From assembly GCA_964572885.1 (NCBI GenBank), contig CAZNFC010000011.1, forward strand, positions 1 through 19,088: a stretch of DNA of 19,088 nucleotides. Reading direction: 5' to 3'. Positions 1-6,006 of the stretch are shown here, piece after piece. The stretch is from UBA10107 sp964572885 (GTDB lineage: Archaea; Nanobdellota; Nanobdellia; Woesearchaeales; UBA10107). Numbering within the stretch: position 1 is the first letter of the stretch; every line of letters starts with the position of its first letter. Both the position numbers and the translations under genes were made by a program. A model generated the notes under the pieces. It saw only the letters and a program-made list of their open reading frames with translations. It had not been told where the DNA came from and did no database searches.

Positions 1-1
1 T

Positions 2-226
2 CTTTTACTGTTTTCTGCATGCGTGAAAATAGGAGATAAACAGGATTGCACTCCTGAACAAAAAAAGGCAGATGTTTGCATAGCTTCATATGAACCAGTC
101 TGCGGATGGTTCAGTCAGGATATAAAATGCATAAAATATCCGTGCGCAAACACTTACAGCAACAGCTGCAATGCATGCAAGGATGAAAAAGTCTCATATT
201 TTACCAAAGGGGAGTGTCCTAAATAA
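2..226 (+). CDS. Kazal-like lipoprotein, 5' end outside window
   Basis: The reading frame is open to the window edge, so the gene begins upstream. The first visible residues are LLLFSAC, the end of a signal peptide with a lipobox; the cysteine would be lipidated and the mature protein tethered outside the membrane. A GTG just after that cysteine could be mistaken for the start, but it would discard the lipobox. The mature part is about 67 residues and cysteine-rich. Its order fits a Kazal-type domain: C, C, seven residues, PVCG, then TYSNSCNAC, then a final GEC. Between the third and fourth canonical cysteines there is an insertion of about 11 residues carrying two extra cysteines, a likely fourth disulfide. 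Kazal domains of animals inhibit serine proteases; in prokaryotic lipoproteins their role is unclear and may be only structural. The stop shares one base with the next gene's ATG (TAATG), suggesting coupled translation. Confidence 0.8.
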   Translation, partial: LLLFSACVKIGDKQDCTPEQKKADVCIASYEPVCGWFSQDIKCIKYPCANTYSNSCNACKDEKVSYFTKGECPK

Positions 227-651
227 TGTATCCGAAAGAGCATATAGTTTATGGATTATTATTCACAATCTTTCTTAAATTAATAGTATTTCCGACAATA
301 GGAGTTGTTGCAATGGTTTTGCTGTTTTTATCATCAGTTCTGATAGATGTGGACCATTATTTTGTCCATGTATTCAAGAATAAGAATATCGGGCTTGGAA
401 AAGCATTTGACTATTATCATACGAAGACGTATAAGAAGCATTATCATAAAAGAGGGCCTTTAATGATATTTCATACTGTAGAATTTGTTGCTTTGCTATA
501 TTTATTAAGTTTCTATCAACCATATTTCCTGTTCATAATAATCGGAATTTTATTCCATTGGGCATTAGATGTTTATTATATGTATGATAATAAAATACTA
601 TATGAAAGAACGTATTCATTGATACATCATCTGGCAACTTCAAAAGATTAA
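226..651 (+). CDS. Membrane protein resembling YdjM-family metal-dependent hydrolases
   Basis: This is a 141-residue protein with about four hydrophobic segments (roughly residues 8-22, 24-40, 82-97 and 100-118). Histidines and aspartates sit where YdjM-like (DUF457-type) membrane hydrolases have them: H6, the run IDVDH at 40-44, FH at 82-83, and HWALD at 111-115. The family is predicted to bind metal at the membrane, but its substrate is not established, so only a provisional name is justified. It starts at an ATG overlapping the stop of the Kazal-like lipoprotein gene, so the two envelope proteins are probably made together. Its TAA lies in the palindrome TTAA, which also supplies the stop of the convergent methyltransferase gene. 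The family assignment rests on the motif pattern alone. Confidence 0.65.
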   Translation: MYPKEHIVYGLLFTIFLKLIVFPTIGVVAMVLLFLSSVLIDVDHYFVHVFKNKNIGLGKAFDYYHTKTYKKHYHKRGPLMIFHTVEFVALLYLLSFYQPYFLFIIIGILFHWALDVYYMYDNKILYERTYSLIHHLATSKD

Positions 652-1589
652 TTCTCGACGACAAATATATTTCTTGTAAGGCTTTTATGGACGTATATTG
701 AATATTTTGCTTTTACTTTAAGCTTGTTGTTTTTCAGTATTTTATCTGCATTGATGTAATCCGGGAACATGATGACTGCTCTCTTTTTTAATATTTTTCT
801 TAAATTCTTCGCAAATTTATTGTATAAATCCTTTCCGACTATCTTTGAGCCCTTTCCGTATGGAGGATCTGTTACAATATAATCATATTTATTTTTTATA
901 TTTAGCGCATTTTCATTAAACAACCTGTATTTCCTTATTTTGTAGTGATTTAGATTCATTTTTGCAAGGTAAAGCATCTTGTCGCTTACATCACTTCCAA
1001 TAGCTTTTAATCCCATCAATCCTGCTTCAATAAGAAAGCCTCCGACTCCGCAGAATGGGTCGTATATGCTTGTATTTGAGCCTGTCATATTGATGCATGC
1101 TCTTGCTAACTTTGGAAGAAGAGTCACAGGCTGCTGTCCGGGCCTCATATCCGGTCTTCTATCAAAGAACTTCTCGTTATTTTTCCACTTTTCTATCCCG
1201 AAATAAATTTTATTGCCTATTTGTACTGCGATAATCCTTGTTTTGGGATTTTCAAGATCAACTTTCGGAGTTTTTAGCATATCATATATCATTCCACCAT
1301 ATTTCCTGCTTGAACTATGTGAAGTTTCAACACCGTCAGTGATGAAAGAAAGTGCAAAACTTCCTTTTATAATCTTATTCCAGTTGAATTTCTTTATTTT
1401 TTCATTTACTTTTGACTCCTCGCAATTAAAAATAAATTTACAGATCAGCCTTGTATATGCTAATCTATCTGTAATCTTGTCTGAATTCATCAGAAGAATG
1501 TTTTCTGATAGCTTTCCTTTTCCGAGCAAAGCTTCAGCTTCTCCTCTTGCGAGTTCAATATTCTCTTTTGATAGAAGAAGCAGGTTCAT
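648..1589 (-). CDS. tRNA (guanine-N2-)-methyltransferase, Trm-G10/Trm11 family
   Basis: A 313-residue class I SAM-dependent methyltransferase. The SAM-binding loop is DPFCGVGG at residues 177-184, an acidic residue (D200, in GSDVS) follows where the ribose is normally bound, and the catalytic DPPYG is at 241-245, typical of enzymes that methylate exocyclic amino groups. The linker RRPDMRPGQQPVTLLPKLAR (144-163) resembles the RRP..PVSL.P.LAR segment of archaeal Trm-G10 and eukaryotic Trm11. The first 140 residues would hold the THUMP-type tRNA-binding region, somewhat short. Archaeal members make m2G/m2,2G at tRNA position 10, and this is the expected role. A TATA box 28 bases upstream implies a leaderless transcript. 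The gene ends in an overlap with the convergent membrane-protein gene. Confidence 0.88.
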   Translation of the reverse strand: MNLLLLSKENIELARGEAEALLGKGKLSENILLMNSDKITDRLAYTRLICKFIFNCEESKVNEKIKKFNWNKIIKGSFALSFITDGVETSHSSSRKYGGMIYDMLKTPKVDLENPKTRIIAVQIGNKIYFGIEKWKNNEKFFDRRPDMRPGQQPVTLLPKLARACINMTGSNTSIYDPFCGVGGFLIEAGLMGLKAIGSDVSDKMLYLAKMNLNHYKIRKYRLFNENALNIKNKYDYIVTDPPYGKGSKIVGKDLYNKFAKNLRKILKKRAVIMFPDYINADKILKNNKLKVKAKYSIYVHKSLTRNIFVVEN

Positions 1590-1613
1590 TTTTGATAAAA
1601 ACCTAATATTCTG

Positions 1614-1621
1614 TTTATAAA
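1614..1621 (-). promoter_or_regulatory. TATA box for the tRNA methyltransferase gene
   Basis: TTTATAAA, centred about 28 bases before the ATG on the minus strand. It faces away from the box at 1651-1658 that serves the winged-helix gene. Confidence 0.6.
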
Positions 1622-1650
1622 GATTACTATATTGAAAATAAATCGGAATA

Positions 1651-1658
1651 TTTTTAAA
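1651..1658 (+). promoter_or_regulatory. TATA box for the winged-helix/46-aa membrane protein pair
   Basis: TTTTTAAA, centred 27 bases before the ATG at 1682. Transcription would start at or next to the start codon, and no Shine-Dalgarno sequence is present. Confidence 0.65.
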
Positions 1659-1681
1659 CCATCATTCATATAATCCATTTT

Positions 1682-1990
1682 ATGGGACGCGGAAGACCTG
1701 TAAAGTCGTCAATAAGGCAGAATATCGTAGAGATCCTTAACGTAAATGACAGTTTGTACGGCTATGACATATACAGGATATATAGAGAAGTATTCCCTCA
1801 AGTCACATTGCGTTCAATCTATTATCATCTTAAGAAGGGAGTCTCAACAGGAGAGTTCATAGTCAAAGAAGTAAAAAGAGAAAAAGGAGATTTCTCATGG
1901 GGAACAGAGACAGAAAAGATTTATTATTCATTAGGACCTAAAGCGCAGCCTAAAGGAGACCAGAGAGTCAAAGACCATTTTAAGAAATGA
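1682..1990 (+). CDS. Winged-helix DNA-binding protein, conserved archaeal type
   Basis: A 102-residue basic protein beginning GRGRPVKSSIRQNIVEIL. The run YGYDIYRIYREVFPQVTLRS followed by IYYHLKKGVSTGEF resembles the recognition-helix part of PadR-like winged-helix proteins, where YGY.I opens the domain and L.R.IYYHL forms the DNA-reading helix. Similar proteins occur in many archaea as uncharacterised conserved proteins; a regulator role is inferred from the fold only. The wing region (about 60-85) contains charged residues and WGTE..KIYYSLG. ATG 1682 is the natural start because it lies 27 bases after a TATA box. Its stop overlaps the ATG of a 46-residue membrane protein as ATGA at 1987-1990, so the two are probably co-translated and may work together. 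Confidence 0.75.
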   Translation: MGRGRPVKSSIRQNIVEILNVNDSLYGYDIYRIYREVFPQVTLRSIYYHLKKGVSTGEFIVKEVKREKGDFSWGTETEKIYYSLGPKAQPKGDQRVKDHFKK

Positions 1991-2127
1991 TAACTTTTAT
2001 TTTAAAATTAGTTCTTTATGCTTTGTATTTTATTTTTATGATAAAACTTACAGGAATCTTTACAGGAGTTATTCTTGGAATATTCCTGACAATAATCACG
2101 CATTATATAATTAAAAGAGGAATTTAG
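1987..2127 (+). CDS. Small membrane protein, 46 aa, overlapping the winged-helix gene
   Basis: This short frame reads MITFILKLVLYALYFIFMIK and continues to a KRGI end. It is almost wholly hydrophobic, with two likely helices (about residues 3-18 and 22-41) separated by a lysine at 20 and threonine/glycine residues, and a positively charged tail at 43-44. Three things argue that it is real. Its ATG overlaps the upstream stop as ATGA, the same coupling seen for L40e and the site-2 protease. Its TAG overlaps the stop of the convergent site-2 protease gene by four bases, the arrangement at every other convergent junction here. It also accounts for an otherwise empty 133-base gap. I do not recognise a family. 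It could be a membrane partner of the winged-helix protein, a toxin-like hairpin or a small subunit; none of these is shown by the sequence. Confidence 0.6.
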   Translation: MITFILKLVLYALYFIFMIKLTGIFTGVILGIFLTIITHYIIKRGI

Positions 2128-3296
2128 AAGAATCCTGCTAAAAGATTTACTATTATGATTGCAAGGAAAAACAAGCTCACAAAATTCCATGCTTTCAAGG
2201 CTTTATTTTCATCTTTTATCATTCCTTTGAATATCTCTTTTGCCATCAATCCACCGTCAATAGGTCCTACAGGAACTAAGTTGAATAAGCCGATTCCGAG
2301 GCTTAATACATATATCCAGTAGAATAATCCCATTACCCACAAAATCGTAGGAGCGGCAAACTTTCCATATCTATTCTCGAATTCAGGTTTTGTCTTCTGC
2401 GACTGGCTTACTAAGACTCCAAGATAAGGCAAAGAATAATTTTCAGGACTTGAACCCAAAGTTACTGTATATGTCCCATTTGTCGTAGTTACCGTAACAT
2501 TATCTCCAACTTTGTCATTCTGTATAGCATATGATAAATTATCGAGAGTCAAGACTTGAACTCCTCCTATGTTATTTATTATGCTCCCCTCAGGTATTCC
2601 TGCAATATCTGAATTAGAACCATTTGTATATCCTTCGACAGTCACTCCATTGAAATCAATGACTTTTGAGGCGACAGGATAAGTTAATGTCAGGAATAAT
2701 ATTAAAAATAATGCTCCGGATAATATATTTGAGAATGGTCCTGCAGCGAACATAGATAATTTCTGCATTCTTGTTTTCTTATCAAGTATCTTCTCATCCG
2801 GTTCGACAAATGCAGCAGGTAATACCGGAACTAAAAATGCAAGGAAAGCGAATCCTGATGATTTCACAGGCACTTTATGCAATCTTGCAACAACTCCGTG
2901 AGAAAACTCATGTATTGTCGCAACAACGAATATAGAGACTATCCAGTAAAAGAAAGGGACATAGAATCCTCCTTTTACCTTGAAAGGAAGAACCAATGAG
3001 ACTCCTGAGATTGCCTGAGGAATAAGGAACAGGTCAGCAAGATTTTTTATCAATAAATAAGCTATTAAAAATATTCCAAGAACACCTACATAAACTCCTA
3101 TTTTAGACAATCTATCAACTAATTTCGGATGTTTAGTAGAGATATTATCCATCTGCTTAAGTCCAAGCTTTGTCTTGTACATCGCAAAATAGATAAAAGG
3201 TCCTAAAATTTTCTGTATCTGGAGATTTTTCCTGTTTTTCAGCAGAAACAAACTTAATGTAATTAGAAATAATATTGTCGCTATCGTTTCTATGCT
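2124..3296 (-). other. 3' portion of a translationally coupled unit aIF5A-L40e-S2P (junction note)
   Basis: The three genes between 3855 and 2124 touch by shared stop/start bases: TAATG at 3459-3455 and ATGA at 3299-3296. No TATA box is seen between them, so all three depend on the promoter at 3888-3895. Confidence 0.6.
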
Positions 3297-3299
3297 CAT
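2124..3299 (-). CDS. Site-2 protease family intramembrane metalloprotease (M50) with PDZ domain
   Basis: A 391-residue multi-spanning membrane protein. The zinc-binding motif HEFSH lies at 130-134 inside a hydrophobic segment, and the third zinc ligand motif NLVPVGPIDGG is at 340-350 (the N..P....DG signature of the family). A PDZ-like domain occupies roughly 213-285, with IPEGSIINNIGG resembling the usual G.I...G segment. Hydrophobic segments precede and follow both motifs, including an N-terminal one at 5-20. Such proteases cut transmembrane helices, commonly to release membrane-held regulators; no substrate is evident here. The ATG overlaps the stop of the L40e gene (ATGA), so the protease is made from the same transcript as aIF5A and L40e. 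It ends in a four-base overlap with the convergent 46-residue membrane protein gene. Confidence 0.93.
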   Translation of the reverse strand: MSIETIATILFLITLSLFLLKNRKNLQIQKILGPFIYFAMYKTKLGLKQMDNISTKHPKLVDRLSKIGVYVGVLGIFLIAYLLIKNLADLFLIPQAISGVSLVLPFKVKGGFYVPFFYWIVSIFVVATIHEFSHGVVARLHKVPVKSSGFAFLAFLVPVLPAAFVEPDEKILDKKTRMQKLSMFAAGPFSNILSGALFLILFLTLTYPVASKVIDFNGVTVEGYTNGSNSDIAGIPEGSIINNIGGVQVLTLDNLSYAIQNDKVGDNVTVTTTNGTYTVTLGSSPENYSLPYLGVLVSQSQKTKPEFENRYGKFAAPTILWVMGLFYWIYVLSLGIGLFNLVPVGPIDGGLMAKEIFKGMIKDENKALKAWNFVSLFFLAIIIVNLLAGFF

Positions 3300-3457
3300 T
3301 TCTTCCTAATAGGCCTTAGAATCCTTGATTTGCATTTCCTGCATTTTACTAATCCAGCGATGACCATCATGTTTGAAGCTCTGATTACAGATTTGCATTT
3401 CCTGCATACGAATTTTCCTTTTATCAGTCTTGCATTTGCTTCTGGGAACTTAGCCAT
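3296..3457 (-). CDS. rpl40e: Large-subunit ribosomal protein L40e
   Basis: A 53-residue, strongly basic protein that starts MAKFPEANARLIKGKFVCRK. It carries two CRKC knuckles, C18/C21 and C39/C42, forming the zinc ribbon of archaeal L40e, with the intervening segment R-A-S-N-M-M-V-I-A-G-L-V matching the family pattern. In eukaryotes the same protein is made fused to ubiquitin; archaeal versions stand alone, as here, at about 50 residues. It binds 23S rRNA in the large subunit. Its ATG shares one base with the stop of the aIF5A gene (TAATG) and its TGA overlaps the ATG of the site-2 protease gene (ATGA). It fills exactly the gap between those two genes. The identification is firm despite the short length. 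Confidence 0.93.
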   Translation of the reverse strand: MAKFPEANARLIKGKFVCRKCKSVIRASNMMVIAGLVKCRKCKSRILRPIRKK

Positions 3458-3855
3458 TATTCTTTAACCTGCTTCATCACTTTTGCGTCAAGTATCTCCC
3501 AATACACTATTGTTGAGCCTTCCTTGACTTTGCCTTTCAATTCTTCAGGAATCTCCAAATCAAATGTCTCGAATGTCTCTGAGTCCATTATATTTGCTTT
3601 ATTTCCTGTTATTGATAATACCTGAGCGTCTCTCTTTCCTATTATCGGAACTTCAACGCTGTCGTGTCCAGGCCTTACGATATTTCTTTTTTTCTCATCT
3701 AAGACACCGACTGCGACCATGTTGATCTTTGAATGTCCGTGCTTTCCTGGCTTTGATATATCGACAGAAGTAACCTTGCATGCGGCTCCATCAATGATGA
3801 TTAAACTACCTTCTTTTAACGTTGAAATGTCAACAACTTTCTTTTCGCCTGCCAT
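3457..3855 (-). CDS. eif5A: Translation initiation factor aIF5A
   Basis: A 132-residue factor with the two-domain layout of the IF5A family: an N-terminal SH3-like domain (about 1-70) and a C-terminal OB fold (about 71-132). The hypusination loop is SKPGKHGHSK at 34-43, with K38 as the lysine that receives the deoxyhypusine or hypusine group. The factor helps the ribosome through slow peptide-bond formation, such as proline runs. It is the first gene of a tight three-gene unit with L40e and a site-2 protease. Unlike most genes here it has a short leader: the TATA box is centred about 36 bases before the ATG, and an AGGTG (3867-3863 on the minus strand) lies about seven bases before the start as a Shine-Dalgarno site. 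The enzyme that modifies K38 is not in this window. Confidence 0.96.
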   Translation of the reverse strand: MAGEKKVVDISTLKEGSLIIIDGAACKVTSVDISKPGKHGHSKINMVAVGVLDEKKRNIVRPGHDSVEVPIIGKRDAQVLSITGNKANIMDSETFETFDLEIPEELKGKVKEGSTIVYWEILDAKVMKQVKE

Positions 3856-3887
3856 TCAAAACACCTAATTTTGAGGACTTAAGGTGG

Positions 3888-3895
3888 TTTATAAA
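3888..3895 (-). promoter_or_regulatory. TATA box for the aIF5A-L40e-S2P unit
   Basis: TTTATAAA, centred about 36 bases before the aIF5A ATG. The extra ten bases, compared with the leaderless genes nearby, make room for the AGGTG ribosome-binding site at 3863-3867. Confidence 0.6.
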
Positions 3896-3907
3896 GCTTT
3901 TGGGCTT

Positions 3908-3915
3908 AAAAGAAA
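3908..3915 (-). terminator. T-rich tract after tRNA-Gly
   Basis: The minus strand reads TTTCTTTT starting two bases after the tRNA discriminator base. Short T-rich runs commonly end archaeal transcripts without a hairpin. It also lies just upstream of the aIF5A TATA box. Confidence 0.35.
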
Positions 3916-3916
3916 C

Positions 3917-3987
3917 TGCATCGGCAGGGATTTGAACCCTGGCCAACAGCTTGGAAGGCTGTGATGCTGCCGCTACACTACCGATGC
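3917..3987 (-). tRNA. tRNA-Gly(TCC)
   Basis: The 71-base gene folds as a full cloverleaf: a seven-pair acceptor stem GCATCGG/CCGATGC, a weak D stem, an anticodon stem ACAGC/GCTGT enclosing the loop CTTCCAA (anticodon TCC, reading GGA), and a T stem CAGGG/CCCTG around TTTGAAT. The discriminator base is A. No intron is present and CCA is not encoded, so it must be added after transcription. Confidence 0.96.
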
Positions 3988-4013
3988 GTGTATGAAACTT
4001 TGAACTTATACTT

Positions 4014-4021
4014 TATTTAAA
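4014..4021 (-). promoter_or_regulatory. TATA box for tRNA-Gly
   Basis: TTTAAATA on the minus strand, centred about 30 bases before the mature tRNA 5' end. It lies just past the end of the DHH gene, which suggests the tRNA is transcribed separately from that gene. Confidence 0.5.
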
Positions 4022-4028
4022 TATTTAA

Positions 4029-5063
4029 CTAAAGAACCAATTCCTTAAATCTTTCCAAGAATAAATCAAAATCCTCATTTTTTATGGTTGCGCCGACAGC
4101 GACTTCATGTCCGCCGCCTGTTCCTTGTATGCCCTCTAATGCTTTCATCAATTTATCTCTTATGTTGAAACTTGCTCTTATCGAGCATCTCATGTCGCCA
4201 TCTTTTTCTTTGCACACGAAAACGACTTTATCAGGATGTCTTGCATGAAGTTCAGTTGAAAGATCGGCGCTGAATCCTTCGTCTCCTGCAAGATTGTATT
4301 TGAAGAAAAAGAACTTATCTTTCGTCATTTTGCTTTCAGCTTCTTCATAAAGTGCTTTGTACTGTTTATACATTTTCATATATCTATTGTGAAGCTCTTT
4401 ACCTAAAGCTGTATTTTGTTCAAGAAGCTCTTTAGGATCCTTTATGTCCTGCAAGTCTCTTACGTTTTTCTTTACTTCATTCGTCTTTCCTTTCAATAAA
4501 AAATTTATTATTACGCAAAGCTCTCCTAATTTGGTATCAAATCTTGCTTTCTCGACTTTCTTTATCTTAGGATCTATTATGTCAGGATTCTTTTTTGCAA
4601 ATTCTTTTACTTCTTTCCCTAAGCACCAGTCAAATATGCTTCCGACTGCAGATATCCAGAGATTCTGCTTCACGACCTGATAGCATATTGTTGAAGTAGG
4701 AGAACCGTCTTTCTTATCGAATAATCTTGGATTGAATATCTTTATTCCTTTCATAGGATGGTCGTCAAGATGGTGATCGACCTGTATTATCGGAACATTT
4801 ATTCCTTCAAGAAATTCTTCTGTTATGAAGTTAGTTGCAGTGTCTAGTAAAAATATCTTGTCAGGCTTCAATTCATCAACTTTCTTCAATATCTGAGAGT
4901 CTAATTTTTTAGTCAGTCTTGGAATACCATAACCTTCTCCTTTATATTTGTAGAAAAGCAAATAACTGCATACACCGTCAGTATCCTTGTCAAATATAAA
5001 CATAGGATTCCTGCAGTCATCAAGTTCTTTCTTCAGTTCTTTAAGTTTCTTTAACGGAAGCAT
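4029..5063 (-). CDS. DHH/DHHA1-family phosphoesterase, RecJ-like
   Basis: A 344-residue protein with the complete metal-binding motif series of DHH subfamily 1: FDKDTDG at 24-30, LLDTA at 72-76, DHH at 96-98, and an acidic residue in FDW at 144-146. The DHHA1 substrate-binding domain closes with GGGHE at 316-320. The segment between, about 150-250, is helical and charged. Relatives include bacterial RecJ, archaeal RecJ homologues such as the GINS-associated nuclease, and small-oligonucleotide phosphodiesterases. At this length, and without an OB domain, it fits the archaeal RecJ-like group, but DNA exonuclease and oligonucleotide phosphodiesterase activity cannot be told apart by eye. The ATG overlaps the stop of the upstream alpha/beta hydrolase gene (TAATG), so both come from one transcript. 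Confidence 0.88.
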   Translation of the reverse strand: MLPLKKLKELKKELDDCRNPMFIFDKDTDGVCSYLLFYKYKGEGYGIPRLTKKLDSQILKKVDELKPDKIFLLDTATNFITEEFLEGINVPIIQVDHHLDDHPMKGIKIFNPRLFDKKDGSPTSTICYQVVKQNLWISAVGSIFDWCLGKEVKEFAKKNPDIIDPKIKKVEKARFDTKLGELCVIINFLLKGKTNEVKKNVRDLQDIKDPKELLEQNTALGKELHNRYMKMYKQYKALYEEAESKMTKDKFFFFKYNLAGDEGFSADLSTELHARHPDKVVFVCKEKDGDMRCSIRASFNIRDKLMKALEGIQGTGGGHEVAVGATIKNEDFDLFLERFKELVL

Positions 5064-5911
5064 TATCTCAATCTCCTGACAAATGAGCCAACAATACTTG
5101 CTAATTGTTCTTCTTTTCCTTCAAAATCATGATTGCAGTTAGTTATCGAGTGGAATTCTGTTCTACTGTTTTCTTTTTCTAGTAATTTCTTTGCCTTATT
5201 CGTATCCATGAATCTCCATTTATCCTTATCTCCTATGACTGCCAATATTGGGACTTTAATATTTCTATAAGAGATAAGATTCTTAGCTTCATGTATCGGA
5301 AAGTTCTTTGATAATGCTGAGTTTTTATTGTAGAAGTTAACGTAAGTTTTTGCACTTGTTGGTAATGTTCCTGCGTGGGAATTCCAGTCAGAAGTCAAAA
5401 ACTGGTAACTTTTTCCTTTCTTTACAAGGTTTTTAGCCTCAGGCATCAAATCTTTGTCTTTTAGATATCTTATTTGGCTTCCGTATGAATCAGAGAACGC
5501 TAACATTATAACTGCCTTCACTTTATTTCTATGCTTTCCTTTGTTCATGTAGTAAACTGCTTTTTCAGTTCCTAAGCTATGTCCCATCAGAATTATTTCT
5601 TTGTAACCTTTAGACTGTGCAAACTCTATCCAAGCATCAATGTCCTTTAAGCAATCTTCAAAATATTCTAATGCAGAACCTTGCGGAGGATAAGCTTTCA
5701 GAACTTCAGAACCTCTATTGTTTACTGCTAAGACTGATATATTATTCTTTATCATTGAATTTGATACTGGTTTGATGAATTCATTTTCAAAGAAATTACT
5801 TGCTGTTCCGTGTATGAATATTACAGCTGTCTTGCTATTTTCTGCTTTTAGTAATATTCCGTGTAAAGGCAAGCCGTCTTTAGTTTCTGTTTCAACTACC
5901 GGGTAATCCAT
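5063..5911 (-). CDS. Alpha/beta hydrolase
   Basis: A 282-residue protein with a complete alpha/beta-hydrolase triad. The nucleophile elbow GHSLG places serine at 112. The oxyanion-side HGTAS is at 34-38. An acid lies in GDKDKW (D228 or D230), and the histidine is in NHDF (H261). The layout resembles the DUF1749-like group of serine hydrolases; there is no signal peptide, so it should be cytosolic. The substrate is unknown: an ester, thioester or peptide are all possible. It is the first gene of a two-gene unit with the DHH phosphoesterase, joined by TAATG. A TATA box 26 bases upstream suggests a leaderless message and shares the spacer with the promoter of the divergent Nre gene. Confidence 0.88.
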   Translation of the reverse strand: MDYPVVETETKDGLPLHGILLKAENSKTAVIFIHGTASNFFENEFIKPVSNSMIKNNISVLAVNNRGSEVLKAYPPQGSALEYFEDCLKDIDAWIEFAQSKGYKEIILMGHSLGTEKAVYYMNKGKHRNKVKAVIMLAFSDSYGSQIRYLKDKDLMPEAKNLVKKGKSYQFLTSDWNSHAGTLPTSAKTYVNFYNKNSALSKNFPIHEAKNLISYRNIKVPILAVIGDKDKWRFMDTNKAKKLLEKENSRTEFHSITNCNHDFEGKEEQLASIVGSFVRRLR

Positions 5912-5933
5912 ACTTGATTGATTTTCATTTATG

Positions 5934-5941
5934 TTTAAAAA
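5934..5941 (-). promoter_or_regulatory. TATA box for the hydrolase-DHH unit
   Basis: The minus strand reads TTTTTAAA, centred about 26 bases before the hydrolase ATG. It stands 36 bases from the opposite-facing box at 5977-5984. Confidence 0.6.
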
Positions 5942-5976
5942 GGTTCTTATGGAGCACAGGACAGGTACGGCAAATG

Positions 5977-5984
5977 TATATAAA
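5977..5984 (+). promoter_or_regulatory. TATA box for the Nre gene, deciding its start
   Basis: TATATAAA, centred 26-27 bases before ATG 6007. This spacing matches the other leaderless genes and is the main reason for choosing that start over TTG 5914 or ATG 5974. Confidence 0.6.
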
Positions 5985-6006
5985 GTTAAAAAGTATTAAA
6001 TCTGCC

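Noticed and set aside
23..25. GTG as the start of the first protein
   Set aside because: The same frame is open to the window edge and encodes a lipobox immediately before it, so the true start is upstream.
1213..1620. 135-codon open frame antisense to the tRNA methyltransferase gene
   Set aside because: No motif, no start signal, and it covers a gene with clear catalytic motifs on the other strand.
5914..6006. Longer Nre start at TTG 5914 or ATG 5974
   Set aside because: The added residues show no Nre character, and a well-placed TATA box at 5977-5984 lies within them.
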